Of a stretch of 64,000 nucleotides of DNA, positions 1-8,697 are shown piece by piece. A program made the translations under genes and the position numbers. The notes beneath the pieces were generated by a model, which saw nothing but the letters and a program-made list of their open reading frames with translations, had not been told where the DNA came from and made no database searches. Location of the stretch: positions 5,852,501 through 5,916,500 of the forward strand of contig NZ_CP117445.1 in NCBI RefSeq assembly GCF_030687715.1, in the 5' to 3' direction. Every line of letters starts with the position of its first letter. The first letter of the stretch is position 1. The DNA comes from Pseudomonas sp. FP2196 (lineage in GTDB: Bacteria > Pseudomonadota > Gammaproteobacteria > Pseudomonadales > Pseudomonadaceae).

Positions 1-1
1 G

Positions 2-448
2 AGCATTGAGGCGCAGACTCGTCGCCTGGGGATTCCGCAATCGGTGGCCAGTTTCGCCGCTTCGTTCGGTGCGACCATCGGCCAGAACGGTTGCGCGGGT
101 CTGTACCCGGCGATGTTGGCGGTGATGGTGGCGCCGACCGTGGGCATCAATCCGCTGGACCCGCTGTGGATCGCGACGCTGGTGGCGATTGTCACGCTGA
201 GTTCGGCCGGTGTGGCGGGCGTGGGTGGCGGTGCGACGTTCGCGGCGCTGATCGTGCTGCCGGCGATGGGTTTGCCGGTGTCACTGGTGGCGTTGCTGAT
301 TTCGGTCGAGCCGCTGATCGACATGGGCCGCACGGCGTTGAACGTGAGTGGTTCGATTACCGCCGGTGCGATTACCAGTCAGGTGATGCAGCAGACGGAT
401 AAAGCGCTGCTGGATGCGGATGAGCATGCGGAGTTGGCGCAGGCTTGA
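2..448 (+). CDS. Dicarboxylate/amino acid:cation symporter, C-terminal part (probable L-cystine transporter)
   Basis: This is the last 148 codons of a membrane symporter of the DAACS (sodium:dicarboxylate symporter) family; the start lies before the window. Visible features are the Gly/Ser/Thr-rich re-entrant stretch [14 protein letters not shown] and the conserved block [16 protein letters not shown] near the C terminus, both typical of the substrate and cation site. The ending resembles TcyP/YdjN-type L-cystine carriers more than GltP or DctA, but that subfamily call is from memory. It would import substrate across the inner membrane driven by a cation gradient. It converges on folA, with a REP hairpin between them. 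Confidence 0.8.
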   Translation, partial: SIEAQTRRLGIPQSVASFAASFGATIGQNGCAGLYPAMLAVMVAPTVGINPLDPLWIATLVAIVTLSSAGVAGVGGGATFAALIVLPAMGLPVSLVALLISVEPLIDMGRTALNVSGSITAGAITSQVMQQTDKALLDADEHAELAQA

Positions 449-456
449 TGTAAAGC

Positions 457-540
457 AAGATCAAAAGATCGCAGGCTTCGCCAGCTCCTACAGGGGAAAT
501 GCGAACACCCTGTAGGAGCTGCCGCAGGCTGCGATCTTTT
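457..540. repeat. REP pair, family A (imperfect inverted repeat)
   Basis: Two inverted copies of a roughly 30-base element (core TGTAGGAGCTGCCG..GGCTGCGATCTTTT) lie at 457-494 and 511-540. The left copy differs slightly (GGCTTCG for GGCTGCG), so the stem has mismatches. It sits between two convergent genes and overlaps the folA stop codon, so it may also act as a bidirectional 3' mRNA hairpin. Confidence 0.85.
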
Positions 541-1051
541 ATGCCTTCTCCCAAACCTCGAAGTTGTACGCAGGTTTATCGCCTTCAGCCGGATTCGGTA
601 CATTCGACACCAGCGTCCACTGGTTCAGATCAAACTCCGGAAACCACGCATCGCCCTCCGGGCTCAGCGCCACACGGGTCAGATACAGACGATCCGCCTG
701 CGCCAGCCCCTGCGCATACAACTGCGCGCCGCCAATCAGCATCAGCTCATCGACGCCCTGCGCTTTCGCCCATTCTTCGGCGCGAACCACGGCAGCCTCC
801 AGCGACGGATAAACCTCCGCACCTTCCAGCACCATGTCATGCTGACGGCTGACCACGATGTTCAACCGGCCCGGCAGCGGCCGACCGAGGGAATCCCAGG
901 TCTTGCGACCCATGATGATCGGCTTGCCCAAGGTCGTGGCCTTGAAGTATTTGAAGTCCCCCGGCAGGTGCCAGGGCATGCTGTTATCGACGCCGATCAC
1001 GCGGTTTTCACCGAGGGCTGCAATCAGGCTGAGGGGAAGTGATTTAGTCAT
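539..1051 (-). CDS. folA: Dihydrofolate reductase
   Basis: Cytosolic enzyme that reduces dihydrofolate to tetrahydrofolate with NADPH. It partners thymidylate synthase, found 14 kb away in this window. The 170-residue product has the usual family length. The N-terminal substrate loop PWHLPGDFKYFK carries the catalytic acid D32 (equivalent to E. coli Asp27), followed by the NADPH-binding block IMGRKTWDSLGRPLPGR and a C-terminal LTRV strand. I start at the ATG at 1051, which gives the conserved MTKSLPLSLIAALG beginning. The open frame extends further upstream, but only as antisense to the DUF2868 gene. The stop codon lies inside a REP hairpin. Confidence 0.97.
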   Translation of the reverse strand: MTKSLPLSLIAALGENRVIGVDNSMPWHLPGDFKYFKATTLGKPIIMGRKTWDSLGRPLPGRLNIVVSRQHDMVLEGAEVYPSLEAAVVRAEEWAKAQGVDELMLIGGAQLYAQGLAQADRLYLTRVALSPEGDAWFPEFDLNQWTLVSNVPNPAEGDKPAYNFEVWEKA

Positions 1052-1136
1052 GCCGGCGAGGATACCAGAGCCTCGCTTGACCCGATAAGCGCCACAGCGG
1101 TTATGCTCACGGCTCAATTGAGCGACGGGATGCCGC

Positions 1137-2510
1137 GTGACACAACTGACTCCACTGCAAAACCTCTGGTTGACCGAAACCGTGCGCCTGCGCGAAGAAC
1201 ACGCAGGCCCCCTGGATGACCTGGAAGCCAATCGTCTGGCTCGCGCGGCGGGCGGTGATCTGCCGAGCCGGATACAGCGCCGTGCCTTGTGGCTGGCTGA
1301 GCGTGACGGGCTGACCAGCGCACTCAAACACTGGCTGCAAGGCGCACGTCTGGCACTGGCGCTGCTGATGATTTTTGCCGTACTGAGCGGCGCCGCACTG
1401 GCCTTCGCCGCGCTGGGGCAGACCCCGGTAAACGTCTTTTGGGCCCTGGGCAGTCTGCTCGGGCTGAATCTGATTCTGCTGCTGAGCTGGGCGCTGGGGC
1501 TGATCTTTGCGGGCGAACACGGCGCCACGCTCGGGCGCCTGTGGTTATGGCTCAGCGAAAAACTCGCCCGCGACGCCAAAGCCGCGCAACTGGCGCCGGC
1601 CTTGCTGCTGATGCTGCAACGCAAGAAACTCAATCGCTGGGCGCTCGGTGCATTGGTCAACGGCCTGTGGCTGCTGGCGATGTTCAGCGCTCTGGTTCTG
1701 TTGCTGACGTTGATGGCGACCCGGCGCTACGGCTTCGTCTGGGAAACCACGATTCTCAGCGCCGACACGTTCATCAACATGACCCAGGCCCTCGGATCTC
1801 TGCCGGCGCTGATCGGTTTCAATGTGCCGACGGTGGAAATGATCCGCGCCAGCGGTGACGGTGCGCTCGATATCGAAAGTGCTCGTCAGGCCTGGGCGAC
1901 GTGGCTGGTCGGTGTGCTGGTGGTTTACGGCGTGCTGCCGCGCCTGCTGTTGGCGCTGTTGTGTTTCTGGCGCTGGAACAGCGGCAAAGCGGCGCTGCGT
2001 CTGGACCTGAACCTGCCCGGCTACGCGCAACTGCGCGAACGCCTGATGCCCACCAGCGAACGCCTCGGCGTCACCGACGCCGCACCTGAGCATCTGCATC
2101 GAGTGGAAAGCAACGTCAGCGAACACGCCAGCGACGGCGCATTGCTGGTGGCCATCGAACTCGACGAGCAACGCCCATGGCCGCCCGCCCTGCCGAAAAA
2201 CGTCAGCAATGCCGGCATCCTCGACAGCCGCGAATCGCGCAACAAACTGCTCGAACAACTGAGTCGCTTCCCCCCGGCACGACTGGCGATTGCCTGCGAT
2301 CCACGGCGCTCGCCGGATCGCGGCAGCCTCGCGCTGATCGCCGAACTGGCGCGCAACGCCAGCACCACCCGCGTCTGGCTGCTGCAAGCGCCACCCGGCG
2401 AAGCGCTGGACGCTGAACGCCTCGGCGACTGGCACGTCGCGCTGCAACAACTGGAGCTGCCTTTTGCCGATAGCGCGCCGATGAACTGGCTGGAGAACGG
2501 TCATGACTGA
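1137..2510 (+). CDS. DUF2868 membrane protein
   Basis: A 457-residue protein of the DUF2868 family. It begins with a soluble, charged segment of about 70 residues. Hydrophobic segments follow at roughly residues 70-90, 98-122, 177-200 and 255-280, and the C-terminal part is soluble. The GTG start at 1137 is chosen because it keeps the conserved start MTQLTPLQNLW and lies just after the folA divergence. The stop overlaps the start of the DUF3482 GTPase by 8 bases, so the two are translationally coupled and probably form one membrane-associated machine. Its function is unknown to me. Confidence 0.85.
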   Translation: MTQLTPLQNLWLTETVRLREEHAGPLDDLEANRLARAAGGDLPSRIQRRALWLAERDGLTSALKHWLQGARLALALLMIFAVLSGAALAFAALGQTPVNVFWALGSLLGLNLILLLSWALGLIFAGEHGATLGRLWLWLSEKLARDAKAAQLAPALLLMLQRKKLNRWALGALVNGLWLLAMFSALVLLLTLMATRRYGFVWETTILSADTFINMTQALGSLPALIGFNVPTVEMIRASGDGALDIESARQAWATWLVGVLVVYGVLPRLLLALLCFWRWNSGKAALRLDLNLPGYAQLRERLMPTSERLGVTDAAPEHLHRVESNVSEHASDGALLVAIELDEQRPWPPALPKNVSNAGILDSRESRNKLLEQLSRFPPARLAIACDPRRSPDRGSLALIAELARNASTTRVWLLQAPPGEALDAERLGDWHVALQQLELPFADSAPMNWLENGHD

Positions 2511-3879
2511 TGCCTTGAAAGCACCGCTGAAACTCGCGGTGGTCGGCCACACCAACGTCGGCAAGACGTCGCTGCTGCGCACCCTGACCCGCGATGTCGG
2601 CTTCGGTGAAGTCTCGCATCGCCCAAGCACCACGCGGCACGTCGAAGGTGCGCGGTTGTCGGTGGACGGCGAGCCGCTGCTCGACCTCTACGACACGCCG
2701 GGCCTGGAAGACGCCATCGCCCTGCTGGATTTTCTTGAGCGCCTGGAACGCCCCGGCGAACGCCTCGACGGCCCGGCACGGCTGGCGCGGTTTCTCGACG
2801 GTAGCGAGGCGCGCCAGCGTTTCGAGCAGGAAGCCAAAGTGCTGCGGCAACTGCTCGCTTCCGACGCCGGTTTGTATGTAATCGACGCCCGCGAGCCGGT
2901 GCTGGCGAAATATCGTGATGAACTGGAAGTGCTGGCCAGTTGCGGCAAACCGCTGCTACCGGTGCTGAACTTCGTCAGCAGCGCCAACCACCGCGAACCG
3001 GATTGGCGTGAGGCATTGGCGCGATTGGGCCTGCACGCGCTGGTGCGTTTCGACAGCGTCGCACCGCCGGAGGATGGCGAGCGACGGTTGTATGAAAGCC
3101 TCGCGCTGCTGCTGGAAAACGCCCGGCCACAACTGGAACGGTTGATTGCTGATCAACAGGCTCAGCGACTCGCCCGTCAGCAAAGTGCTGCGCGGTTGAT
3201 CGCCGAGTTGCTGATCGACTGCGCCGCGTGTCGGCGCAGTGTGGTCAGCGAAGCGGAACAGGAACAGCAAGCCATCAGCGAATTGCGCAAGGCTGTGCGT
3301 CAGCGTGAGCAGCGTTGTGTCGAAGCCTTGCTCAAGCTCTATGCGTTTCGCCCGCAAGATGCGACGGCCAGTGATTTGCCGTTGCTCGACGGGCGTTGGG
3401 GCGATGACCTGTTCAACCCGGAAACCTTGAAGCAACTCGGTGTGCGCGTGGGTGGCGGGATTGCAGCCGGCGCGGCCGCCGGGGCTGGCGTCGACTTGCT
3501 GGTGGGCGGGATTACCCTCGGTGCTGCCGCATTGGCCGGTGCGATTGCCGGGGGCGCGCTGCAAACGGCCCGCAGTTATGGCAGTCGTTTGCTGGGCAAG
3601 ATCAAAGGGCAGCGGGAATTGACGGTGGATGATGGCGTGCTGCGGTTGTTGGCGTTGCGGCAGCGGCAGTTGCTGTTGGCGCTCGATCAGCGCGGGCATG
3701 CGGCGATGGACGCGGTTCAGGTGGCAACACCACAGGACAAAACCTGGCGTGAGGGCAAGTTGCCGGAGGCGTTGAGCAAAGCGCGGGCGCATCCGCAGTG
3801 GTCATCGCTTAATCCGCATGCGAAGTTGAATCAGGCGGAGCGGCAGGAGCAGATTGAGTCTCTGGCCGCAGATTTGTAG
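2503..3879 (+). CDS. DUF3482 GTPase partner of the DUF2868 protein
   Basis: A 458-residue GTPase-superfamily protein. The P-loop GHTNVGKTS spans residues 15-23, switch-I threonines (RPSTTRHV) follow, and the G3 motif is DTPGLED. Where G4 (NKxD) would normally lie there is VLNFVSSANHR, so the usual guanine-specificity aspartate is not obvious. A Gly/Ala-rich hydrophobic stretch near residues 310-345 (GGGIAAGAAAGAGVDLLVGG) looks membrane-inserting, as in YeeP/YfjP-like GTPases. It overlaps the DUF2868 gene by 8 bases. The cellular role is unknown; by inference it remodels or regulates a membrane complex with its partner. Confidence 0.87.
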   Translation: MTDALKAPLKLAVVGHTNVGKTSLLRTLTRDVGFGEVSHRPSTTRHVEGARLSVDGEPLLDLYDTPGLEDAIALLDFLERLERPGERLDGPARLARFLDGSEARQRFEQEAKVLRQLLASDAGLYVIDAREPVLAKYRDELEVLASCGKPLLPVLNFVSSANHREPDWREALARLGLHALVRFDSVAPPEDGERRLYESLALLLENARPQLERLIADQQAQRLARQQSAARLIAELLIDCAACRRSVVSEAEQEQQAISELRKAVRQREQRCVEALLKLYAFRPQDATASDLPLLDGRWGDDLFNPETLKQLGVRVGGGIAAGAAAGAGVDLLVGGITLGAAALAGAIAGGALQTARSYGSRLLGKIKGQRELTVDDGVLRLLALRQRQLLLALDQRGHAAMDAVQVATPQDKTWREGKLPEALSKARAHPQWSSLNPHAKLNQAERQEQIESLAADL

Positions 3880-3895
3880 CGCCTGAGCCGGCCTC

Positions 3896-3970
3896 TTCGC
3901 GAGCAGGCTCGCTCCCACATTGGATCGTGGTCACAACACCAAACCTTGTGGGAGCGAGCCTGCTCGCGAA
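3896..3970. repeat. REP pair, family C
   Basis: Inverted copies of a 24-base element (core TGTGGGAGCGAGCCTGCTCG) at 3896-3919 and 3947-3970 form a near-perfect stem with a 27-base loop. The element lies between the convergent DUF3482 and HD-domain genes. Confidence 0.9.
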
Positions 3971-3979
3971 TGGCGCTAC

Positions 3980-4552
3980 TCAGTGGCACGGATTACGCAC
4001 AGCCAGCAGCCGCGCCGCTTTCTCCTTCAACACCCCAAGATCCATCACCGCCACTGCCCTCTCCTTGGCCAGCTCATCCCACTGCCGCATGCGCAAACTC
4101 ACCGCACACAACGGATCGCGCTCAAACTCACCCGCCTCAGCCTCCGTCATCACCCCGCCCTGATACGCCAACGTCCTGCGACTCGCCTCACTCAACCGCT
4201 GAAAATACCCCGGCTCACGCAACGTCAAATAACGCTTGGCCTCAACGTGATACTCCACCAACCGCGCCATGCGCTCACTGAACCCGGCCTCACGCAAATA
4301 ATCCGCGCCAAGCCGTTCATGGCTGACCACGCCATAGCCGCCCATGTTCTGCGCACCCTCGGCACACAGATGGCCGATGTCGTGGAAGAACGCGGCGAGC
4401 ACCACTTCATCATCAAAGCCTTCAGCCATCGCCAACTGCGCGGCCTGAGACATGTGTTCGATCTGCGACACCGGCTCGCCGATGTAATCACTGGCACCAA
4501 AGCGTTCGTACAAACCGAACACCCGGGCGACGACTTGCTCGTGATCTGCCAT
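3980..4552 (-). CDS. PhnZ-like HD-domain oxygenase of phosphonate catabolism
   Basis: A 190-residue HD-domain protein of the phosphonate-operon HDIG family. The family includes PhnZ, a mixed-valent di-iron oxygenase that splits (R)-2-amino-1-hydroxyethylphosphonate into glycine and phosphate, and TmpB. Predicted metal ligands are H33, H57, D58, H78, H102 and D159. They match PhnZ H34, H58, D59, H80, H104 and D161 with offsets of one or two. Y23 and E26 match PhnZ Y24 and E27, which gate the iron site and recognise the substrate amino group; K106 is also kept. The enzyme therefore looks active on a primary-amine substrate. The start overlaps the FAD gene stop by one base. The exact substrate is inferred. 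Confidence 0.85.
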   Translation of the reverse strand: MADHEQVVARVFGLYERFGASDYIGEPVSQIEHMSQAAQLAMAEGFDDEVVLAAFFHDIGHLCAEGAQNMGGYGVVSHERLGADYLREAGFSERMARLVEYHVEAKRYLTLREPGYFQRLSEASRRTLAYQGGVMTEAEAGEFERDPLCAVSLRMRQWDELAKERAVAVMDLGVLKEKAARLLAVRNPCH

Positions 4553-5685
4553 CAAACCTCCTCCAGCAACTGCGACACATTGCGCTCGGCCATCGCCGGG
4601 CCGACGCTCATGCCGACACCCGTGTGCATCAACGCCACACTCAGCCCCGGCGCCGGACGCAGGAATGAAAACGGCCCCGGCCCCCGGGAACCATAGACGC
4701 CCTGCCAACGCTCGACCACTTGCACCTTGCAGCCCAGCGTCTGCTCGGCCAGTTCAATCATCCAGTCGTCCACCTGCTCGGCGTTGAACGGCGACGGATC
4801 GCTGCCGTAATGGTGCGAGTCGCCGATGATCAGCTCGCCGTAAGGCGTGGGGCTGATCAGCAAGTGAATGCCGTTTTCATGCAGGTGCGGTTGCTCACGC
4901 AGAATCTGCGCCTGCACCGCCGCCGCTTCAGGTAGATCCGCGAACGCGCCGTAATGCACGCAGCTCAGGCCGGTGAGCAAGGCGTGTTGCAGATTCAACT
5001 CGACTTGCGGTTTGGCGCGAAGCATTTGCAGGCGGCAGATTTGCGGGTCGAGCGCGGCAATCGGCTCGGCCAGCAGGGTCTGATAATCGTGGCCGGAGCA
5101 GACGATGATCTGCCCGGCGCTGAAGCTGCCAACGGTGCTGTGCAGGCGCCCCGGCTCGACATCGCGCACCAGCGTGGAGAAGTGAAACTCGACGCCGAGA
5201 TCACGGCGCAGGTAATCGATCAGCGCCGGAATCGCTTCGCGCGAGTACAGCTGTTGGTCGTCCATGCCGTGGAGTGCGGCGCGGTGATGGCTGAACTGGC
5301 CGTGGTACAGATCGCGCAAAGCGGCGCCGCGCAGCAAGTTCACGTTGTAACCGTGTTCCACGGCGCGGCGGTTGCAGAAGGCTTCGAGCAGGTGTTCTTC
5401 AGCTTCGGTTCGGGCGAACAGGTACGAGCCGTTGCGCTTGATTTGCAGGCCGGCGAGTTGCGCCCAGTCGCCCCAGATCTCGCGGCTGGCCTTGGCCAGT
5501 TCGAGCATCGGGCCGGGTGGCTGGCCGGTGACCAGCGCTTGGCCGAAGTTGCGCACCGAGGCGCCGAGGGGGGTGGCGGTGCGTTCGAAGACGCTGACTT
5601 TGAGGCCGCGTTTGGCGGCGGCGTAGGCGTGGGAGAGGCCGAGGATGCCGGCGCCGATGATCAGCAGGTCTTTGTGTTGTGTCAT
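4552..5685 (-). CDS. FAD-dependent oxidoreductase associated with phosphonate catabolism (TIGR03364-like)
   Basis: A 377-residue DAO-type flavoprotein. The dinucleotide-binding motif GAGILG is at residues 11-16, followed by VFER at the end of the second strand. The C-terminal segment TGVGMSVGPA is typical of D-amino acid oxidase and sarcosine oxidase folds. This subfamily is syntenic with phosphonate genes and is proposed to deaminate an aminophosphonate related to 2-aminoethylphosphonate, giving an aldehyde, ammonia and H2O2. It sits between the binding protein gene and the PhnZ-like gene, which it overlaps by one base (TGATG), so the two are coupled. The substrate is inferred from context, not seen. 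Confidence 0.8.
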   Translation of the reverse strand: MTQHKDLLIIGAGILGLSHAYAAAKRGLKVSVFERTATPLGASVRNFGQALVTGQPPGPMLELAKASREIWGDWAQLAGLQIKRNGSYLFARTEAEEHLLEAFCNRRAVEHGYNVNLLRGAALRDLYHGQFSHHRAALHGMDDQQLYSREAIPALIDYLRRDLGVEFHFSTLVRDVEPGRLHSTVGSFSAGQIIVCSGHDYQTLLAEPIAALDPQICRLQMLRAKPQVELNLQHALLTGLSCVHYGAFADLPEAAAVQAQILREQPHLHENGIHLLISPTPYGELIIGDSHHYGSDPSPFNAEQVDDWMIELAEQTLGCKVQVVERWQGVYGSRGPGPFSFLRPAPGLSVALMHTGVGMSVGPAMAERNVSQLLEEV

Positions 5686-5712
5686 GGGGATGATGTCCTG
5701 AATGAAAGACCG

Positions 5713-5882
5713 CCATCGCTGGCAAGCCAGCTCCCACAGGGAGTTCGGGTGTTCACAGATGTGTGTTCACTCGAGATCCAATGTGGGAGTGAGCCTGCCA
5801 GCTCCCACAGGGATTTGTGGTGAACACCGATTGCGAGAACACCTTGAAACCTGTGGGAGCTGGCTTGCCAGCGATGAGGCCC
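5713..5882. repeat. REP cluster, family B, with a chimeric central element
   Basis: Three palindromic elements lie in the gap before the FAD gene. Family B copies in opposite orientation are at 5713-5740 and 5851-5876 (core GTGGGAGCTGGCTTGCCAGC). Between them, 5781-5810 joins the left half of a family D element (GTGGGAGTGAGCCTGC) to the right half of a family B element (CAGCTCCCACAG). Confidence 0.85.
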
Positions 5883-5900
5883 TGTCAGTCGATAAAGATC

Positions 5901-6926
5901 TTACTTGGCGACGACTTTCTCGGACTTGCCGTCATAGCGCTTGCGCCACTCGGTGAGGATCTCGTCGCGATTCTTCGAGGCCCAGGCAAAGTCGTTCTTG
6001 ATCAAACGCTGTTCGTAATCTGCCGGCAATTCGGTCTGCGGCTTGGCGATGCCCGGCTGCGCAAGAACGGCGAAGTTTTCCTTGTACAGATCCATCGCTT
6101 CGGCACTGGCGGAGAAGTCGGCGAGTTTCTTCGCGGCTTCTTCATGCGGCGTGCCTTTGATCACGGCCGTTGCTTCGATCTCCCAGCCCAGGCCTTCCTT
6201 CGGCAAGATGATGTCCAGCGGCGCGCCTTGGCGCTTCAACTGTACGGCCGGGTATTCAAAGGAAATCCCGATCGGAAACTCCCCCGCCGCCGCCAGTTTG
6301 CAAGGCTTGGAACCGGAGTGAACGTACTGGCCGATGTTCTGGTGCAGGCCGTCCATGTAAGCCCAGCCCTGCTTCTCGCCGAAGGTTTGCAGCCAGGCGC
6401 TGACGTCGAGGAAACCGGTGCCGGACGACGCCGGGTTCGGCATGACGATCTTGCCCTTGTATTCAGGCTTGGTCAGGTCCTGCCAGCTCACTGGCTTGCT
6501 CAGGCCCTGCTTTTCGGCTTCGACGGTATTGAAGCAAATGGTCGCGGCCCACACGTCCATGCCGACCCAGGCTGGCGGGTTGGCGGCGTCGCGATAGTTC
6601 GCGCCAATTTTGCCGAGATCCTTCGGCGCGTAGCTTTGCAGCATGCCTTGCTGATCGAGGATCGCCAGGCTGGAGGCGGCCAGACCCCATACGGCATCAG
6701 CCTGCGGGCGGGCCTTTTCGGCCAGCAGTTTGGCGGTGATGATCCCGGTGGAATCGCGCACCCACTTGATCTCGACGTCCGGGTTGGCCTTTTCGAAGGC
6801 TTCTTTGTAGGACTTCAGTTGCTCGGCTTCGAGGGCGGTGTACACCGTCAACTCGGTTTTTGCCGCGAAGGCATTCAGGCTGAAAGTCGCGAGCACAGCA
6901 GCGGCCAGGGCCATAGGCTTGAACAT
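5901..6926 (-). CDS. 2-aminoethylphosphonate ABC transporter, periplasmic binding protein
   Basis: A 341-residue solute-binding protein of the iron/thiamine-type (SBP_bac_1) fold, close to the putative 2-aminoethylphosphonate binding proteins of TIGR03261. A signal peptide (MFKPMALAAAVLATFSLNAFA) ends near residue 21. The mature protein begins KTELTVYTALE and contains the conserved VRDSTGIITAKLLAEK and VWGLAASSLAIL. It should capture aminophosphonate in the periplasm and deliver it to the fused permease. The ATG at 6926 is preferred over an upstream in-frame start at 6971 because only it begins directly with a signal peptide. It is followed after a REP-filled gap by the FAD and HD genes. Confidence 0.88.
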   Translation of the reverse strand: MFKPMALAAAVLATFSLNAFAAKTELTVYTALEAEQLKSYKEAFEKANPDVEIKWVRDSTGIITAKLLAEKARPQADAVWGLAASSLAILDQQGMLQSYAPKDLGKIGANYRDAANPPAWVGMDVWAATICFNTVEAEKQGLSKPVSWQDLTKPEYKGKIVMPNPASSGTGFLDVSAWLQTFGEKQGWAYMDGLHQNIGQYVHSGSKPCKLAAAGEFPIGISFEYPAVQLKRQGAPLDIILPKEGLGWEIEATAVIKGTPHEEAAKKLADFSASAEAMDLYKENFAVLAQPGIAKPQTELPADYEQRLIKNDFAWASKNRDEILTEWRKRYDGKSEKVVAK

Positions 6927-6972
6927 GATCGTTTTCCTGTGTTTTGAGTTGAAGGGCAGTTGAAGGTGCAAA

Positions 6973-8697
6973 TCAGTGACCGGGCGCGGTTTGCCGCCAG
7001 GCCTGGGAACGGCGCAGCAAGCCGCGCGAAGCCCACGCCAGCAGCAAGGACACGCCCGCCGAGGTGAACAGAATCAGGGTCGACATCGCCGCCGCGCCGC
7101 CGACGTTGCCGGCGTCATCCATGTTCAGCACCGCCACCGCTGCGAGGATGGTGTCGGGGCTGTAGAGGAAGATCGCCGCCGACACGGTGGTCATCGCCGA
7201 GACAAACAGGTAGCGCACGATGTCCAGCAGCGCCGGCAGGCAGATCGGCACGGTCACACGCAAGTAATGCCGATACAGCGGCGCCTTGAGCGACAGCGCT
7301 GCCGCTTCGAACTCGGCGTCGAGCTGACGCAGCGCGGTGGTCGCGGTCATTTGTGCGGTGGTCAAATAGTGAGCAATGGTGCAGACGATCAGCAGCGTCA
7401 TCGTCCCGTAGAGCACGTGCAACGGGTTACCGGTCAGGTTGAAAAAGAAGACGTAACCCAGACCGAGCACCAGCCCCGGCACCGCCATCGGGATGAAACT
7501 GAGCATGCGCAGGGCCAGATTGAGGCCGCGCTGCGTGCGGGTCTTTTCCATCAAATACGCGCCGGTGAAAATCAGCACGCTACCGATCAACGCTGTACCC
7601 AACGCCATCTTCAAACTGTTGCTGTAGGCCAGCCAGCCACCGCCGGCGGTTTCGTTGAACTGGTAGTGGTTAAGCGACAGCGACAGGTTGTACGGCCAGA
7701 ACTTCACCAGCGACGAAAACACCGCCATGCCGAACACCAGCAACAACGCCGCACTGATCAGCAAGACAATCGCCAGATAGCAGCCATCACGCAGCTTCGA
7801 CGGCGCCGGTTTGAACACCTGCGCGCGGCCACTCATCGAGTCGCCGTGACGCCGACGCAACCAGGCATCGACCCCGAAGCTGAACAGCGCAGGCAGCAAC
7901 AGCACCATGCCGATCAACGCACCACGCCCGAACTGCTGCTGGCCGACCACGGCTTTGTAGGCTTCCAGCGCCAGCACTTGATAGTCGCCACCGACCACCA
8001 CCGGCACACCGAAATCGGTGATGGTCAGGGTGAACACCAGACAGAACGCGGCGAACACAGCCTGCCGTGTTGCCGGCCAGGTGATGCTGCGAAACGCCTT
8101 GGCCGGACTGGCGCCCATGCTCGATGCGGCGTCGAACAGCCGTGCATCGGCCAGCGACAGCGCCGACAGCAGAATCATCAGCGCATGGGGAAAGGTGTAA
8201 ATCACCTCACCCAGCACAATCCCCCAGAAGCCGTAGATGTTGTCCGAGAGCAAGCCGCGCAACATGCCCTGATTGCCGAACAGATAGACCAGCGCAATCC
8301 CCGGCAGCATCGACGGCGCCATCAGCGGCAACAGAGAAATCCCGCGCCAGATGCCTTTCGCCGGAATCAGCGTGCGTTGCAGCGCGTAGGCAAACAGGTA
8401 GGCCAGCGGTACGACGATCGCCGCGACGCTGAGGGAAACTTTCAGGCTGTTGACGAGCAACCAGTGGAAATTCTCGCTGCTCACCAGCTCCTTCGCCGCG
8501 ACCCAGCCACCGCCCTGCCCCGCTTCGCTACTGAAGCCACGCCAGAAGATCGCCAGCAACGGCAACAGCACCGCAACGCCAAGCAACACCAGCAGCAAGA
8601 GTTTGCCGCCGATCACAAAAATCCGGTCGCCGACTTCGGCACGGGAAGTCTGCCGCACCTGCTTGTGCGGTAGCGGCAGCGCGAGGTTGCTGTTCAT
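6973..8697 (-). CDS. 2-aminoethylphosphonate ABC transporter, fused permease
   Basis: A 574-residue inner-membrane permease made of two fused BPD_transp_1 domains, about residues 60-280 and 340-560, with about 12 predicted membrane spans. This FbpB-like layout is expected for the 2-aminoethylphosphonate permeases of TIGR03262. Each half carries an EAA-like loop, for example DAASSMGASPAKAFRSI and EAAALSLKAPLYRHYLRV. Because both halves are fused, no second permease gene is needed. Its start overlaps the ATPase stop by one base, and the binding protein follows after a short gap, so the three form one transport operon. Confidence 0.88.
   Translation of the reverse strand: MNSNLALPLPHKQVRQTSRAEVGDRIFVIGGKLLLLVLLGVAVLLPLLAIFWRGFSSEAGQGGGWVAAKELVSSENFHWLLVNSLKVSLSVAAIVVPLAYLFAYALQRTLIPAKGIWRGISLLPLMAPSMLPGIALVYLFGNQGMLRGLLSDNIYGFWGIVLGEVIYTFPHALMILLSALSLADARLFDAASSMGASPAKAFRSITWPATRQAVFAAFCLVFTLTITDFGVPVVVGGDYQVLALEAYKAVVGQQQFGRGALIGMVLLLPALFSFGVDAWLRRRHGDSMSGRAQVFKPAPSKLRDGCYLAIVLLISAALLLVFGMAVFSSLVKFWPYNLSLSLNHYQFNETAGGGWLAYSNSLKMALGTALIGSVLIFTGAYLMEKTRTQRGLNLALRMLSFIPMAVPGLVLGLGYVFFFNLTGNPLHVLYGTMTLLIVCTIAHYLTTAQMTATTALRQLDAEFEAAALSLKAPLYRHYLRVTVPICLPALLDIVRYLFVSAMTTVSAAIFLYSPDTILAAVAVLNMDDAGNVGGAAAMSTLILFTSAGVSLLLAWASRGLLRRSQAWRQTAPGH

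Noticed and set aside
1052..1660. N-terminal extension of folA to 373 residues
   Set aside because: The added part is antisense to the DUF2868 gene and lacks DHFR homology; the standard 170-residue start fits the family.
6976..8673. Long plus-strand open frame (565 codons) over the phosphonate permease
   Set aside because: It is antisense to a clear ABC permease and its translation is Gln/Arg/His-rich with low complexity, the usual shadow in high-GC DNA.
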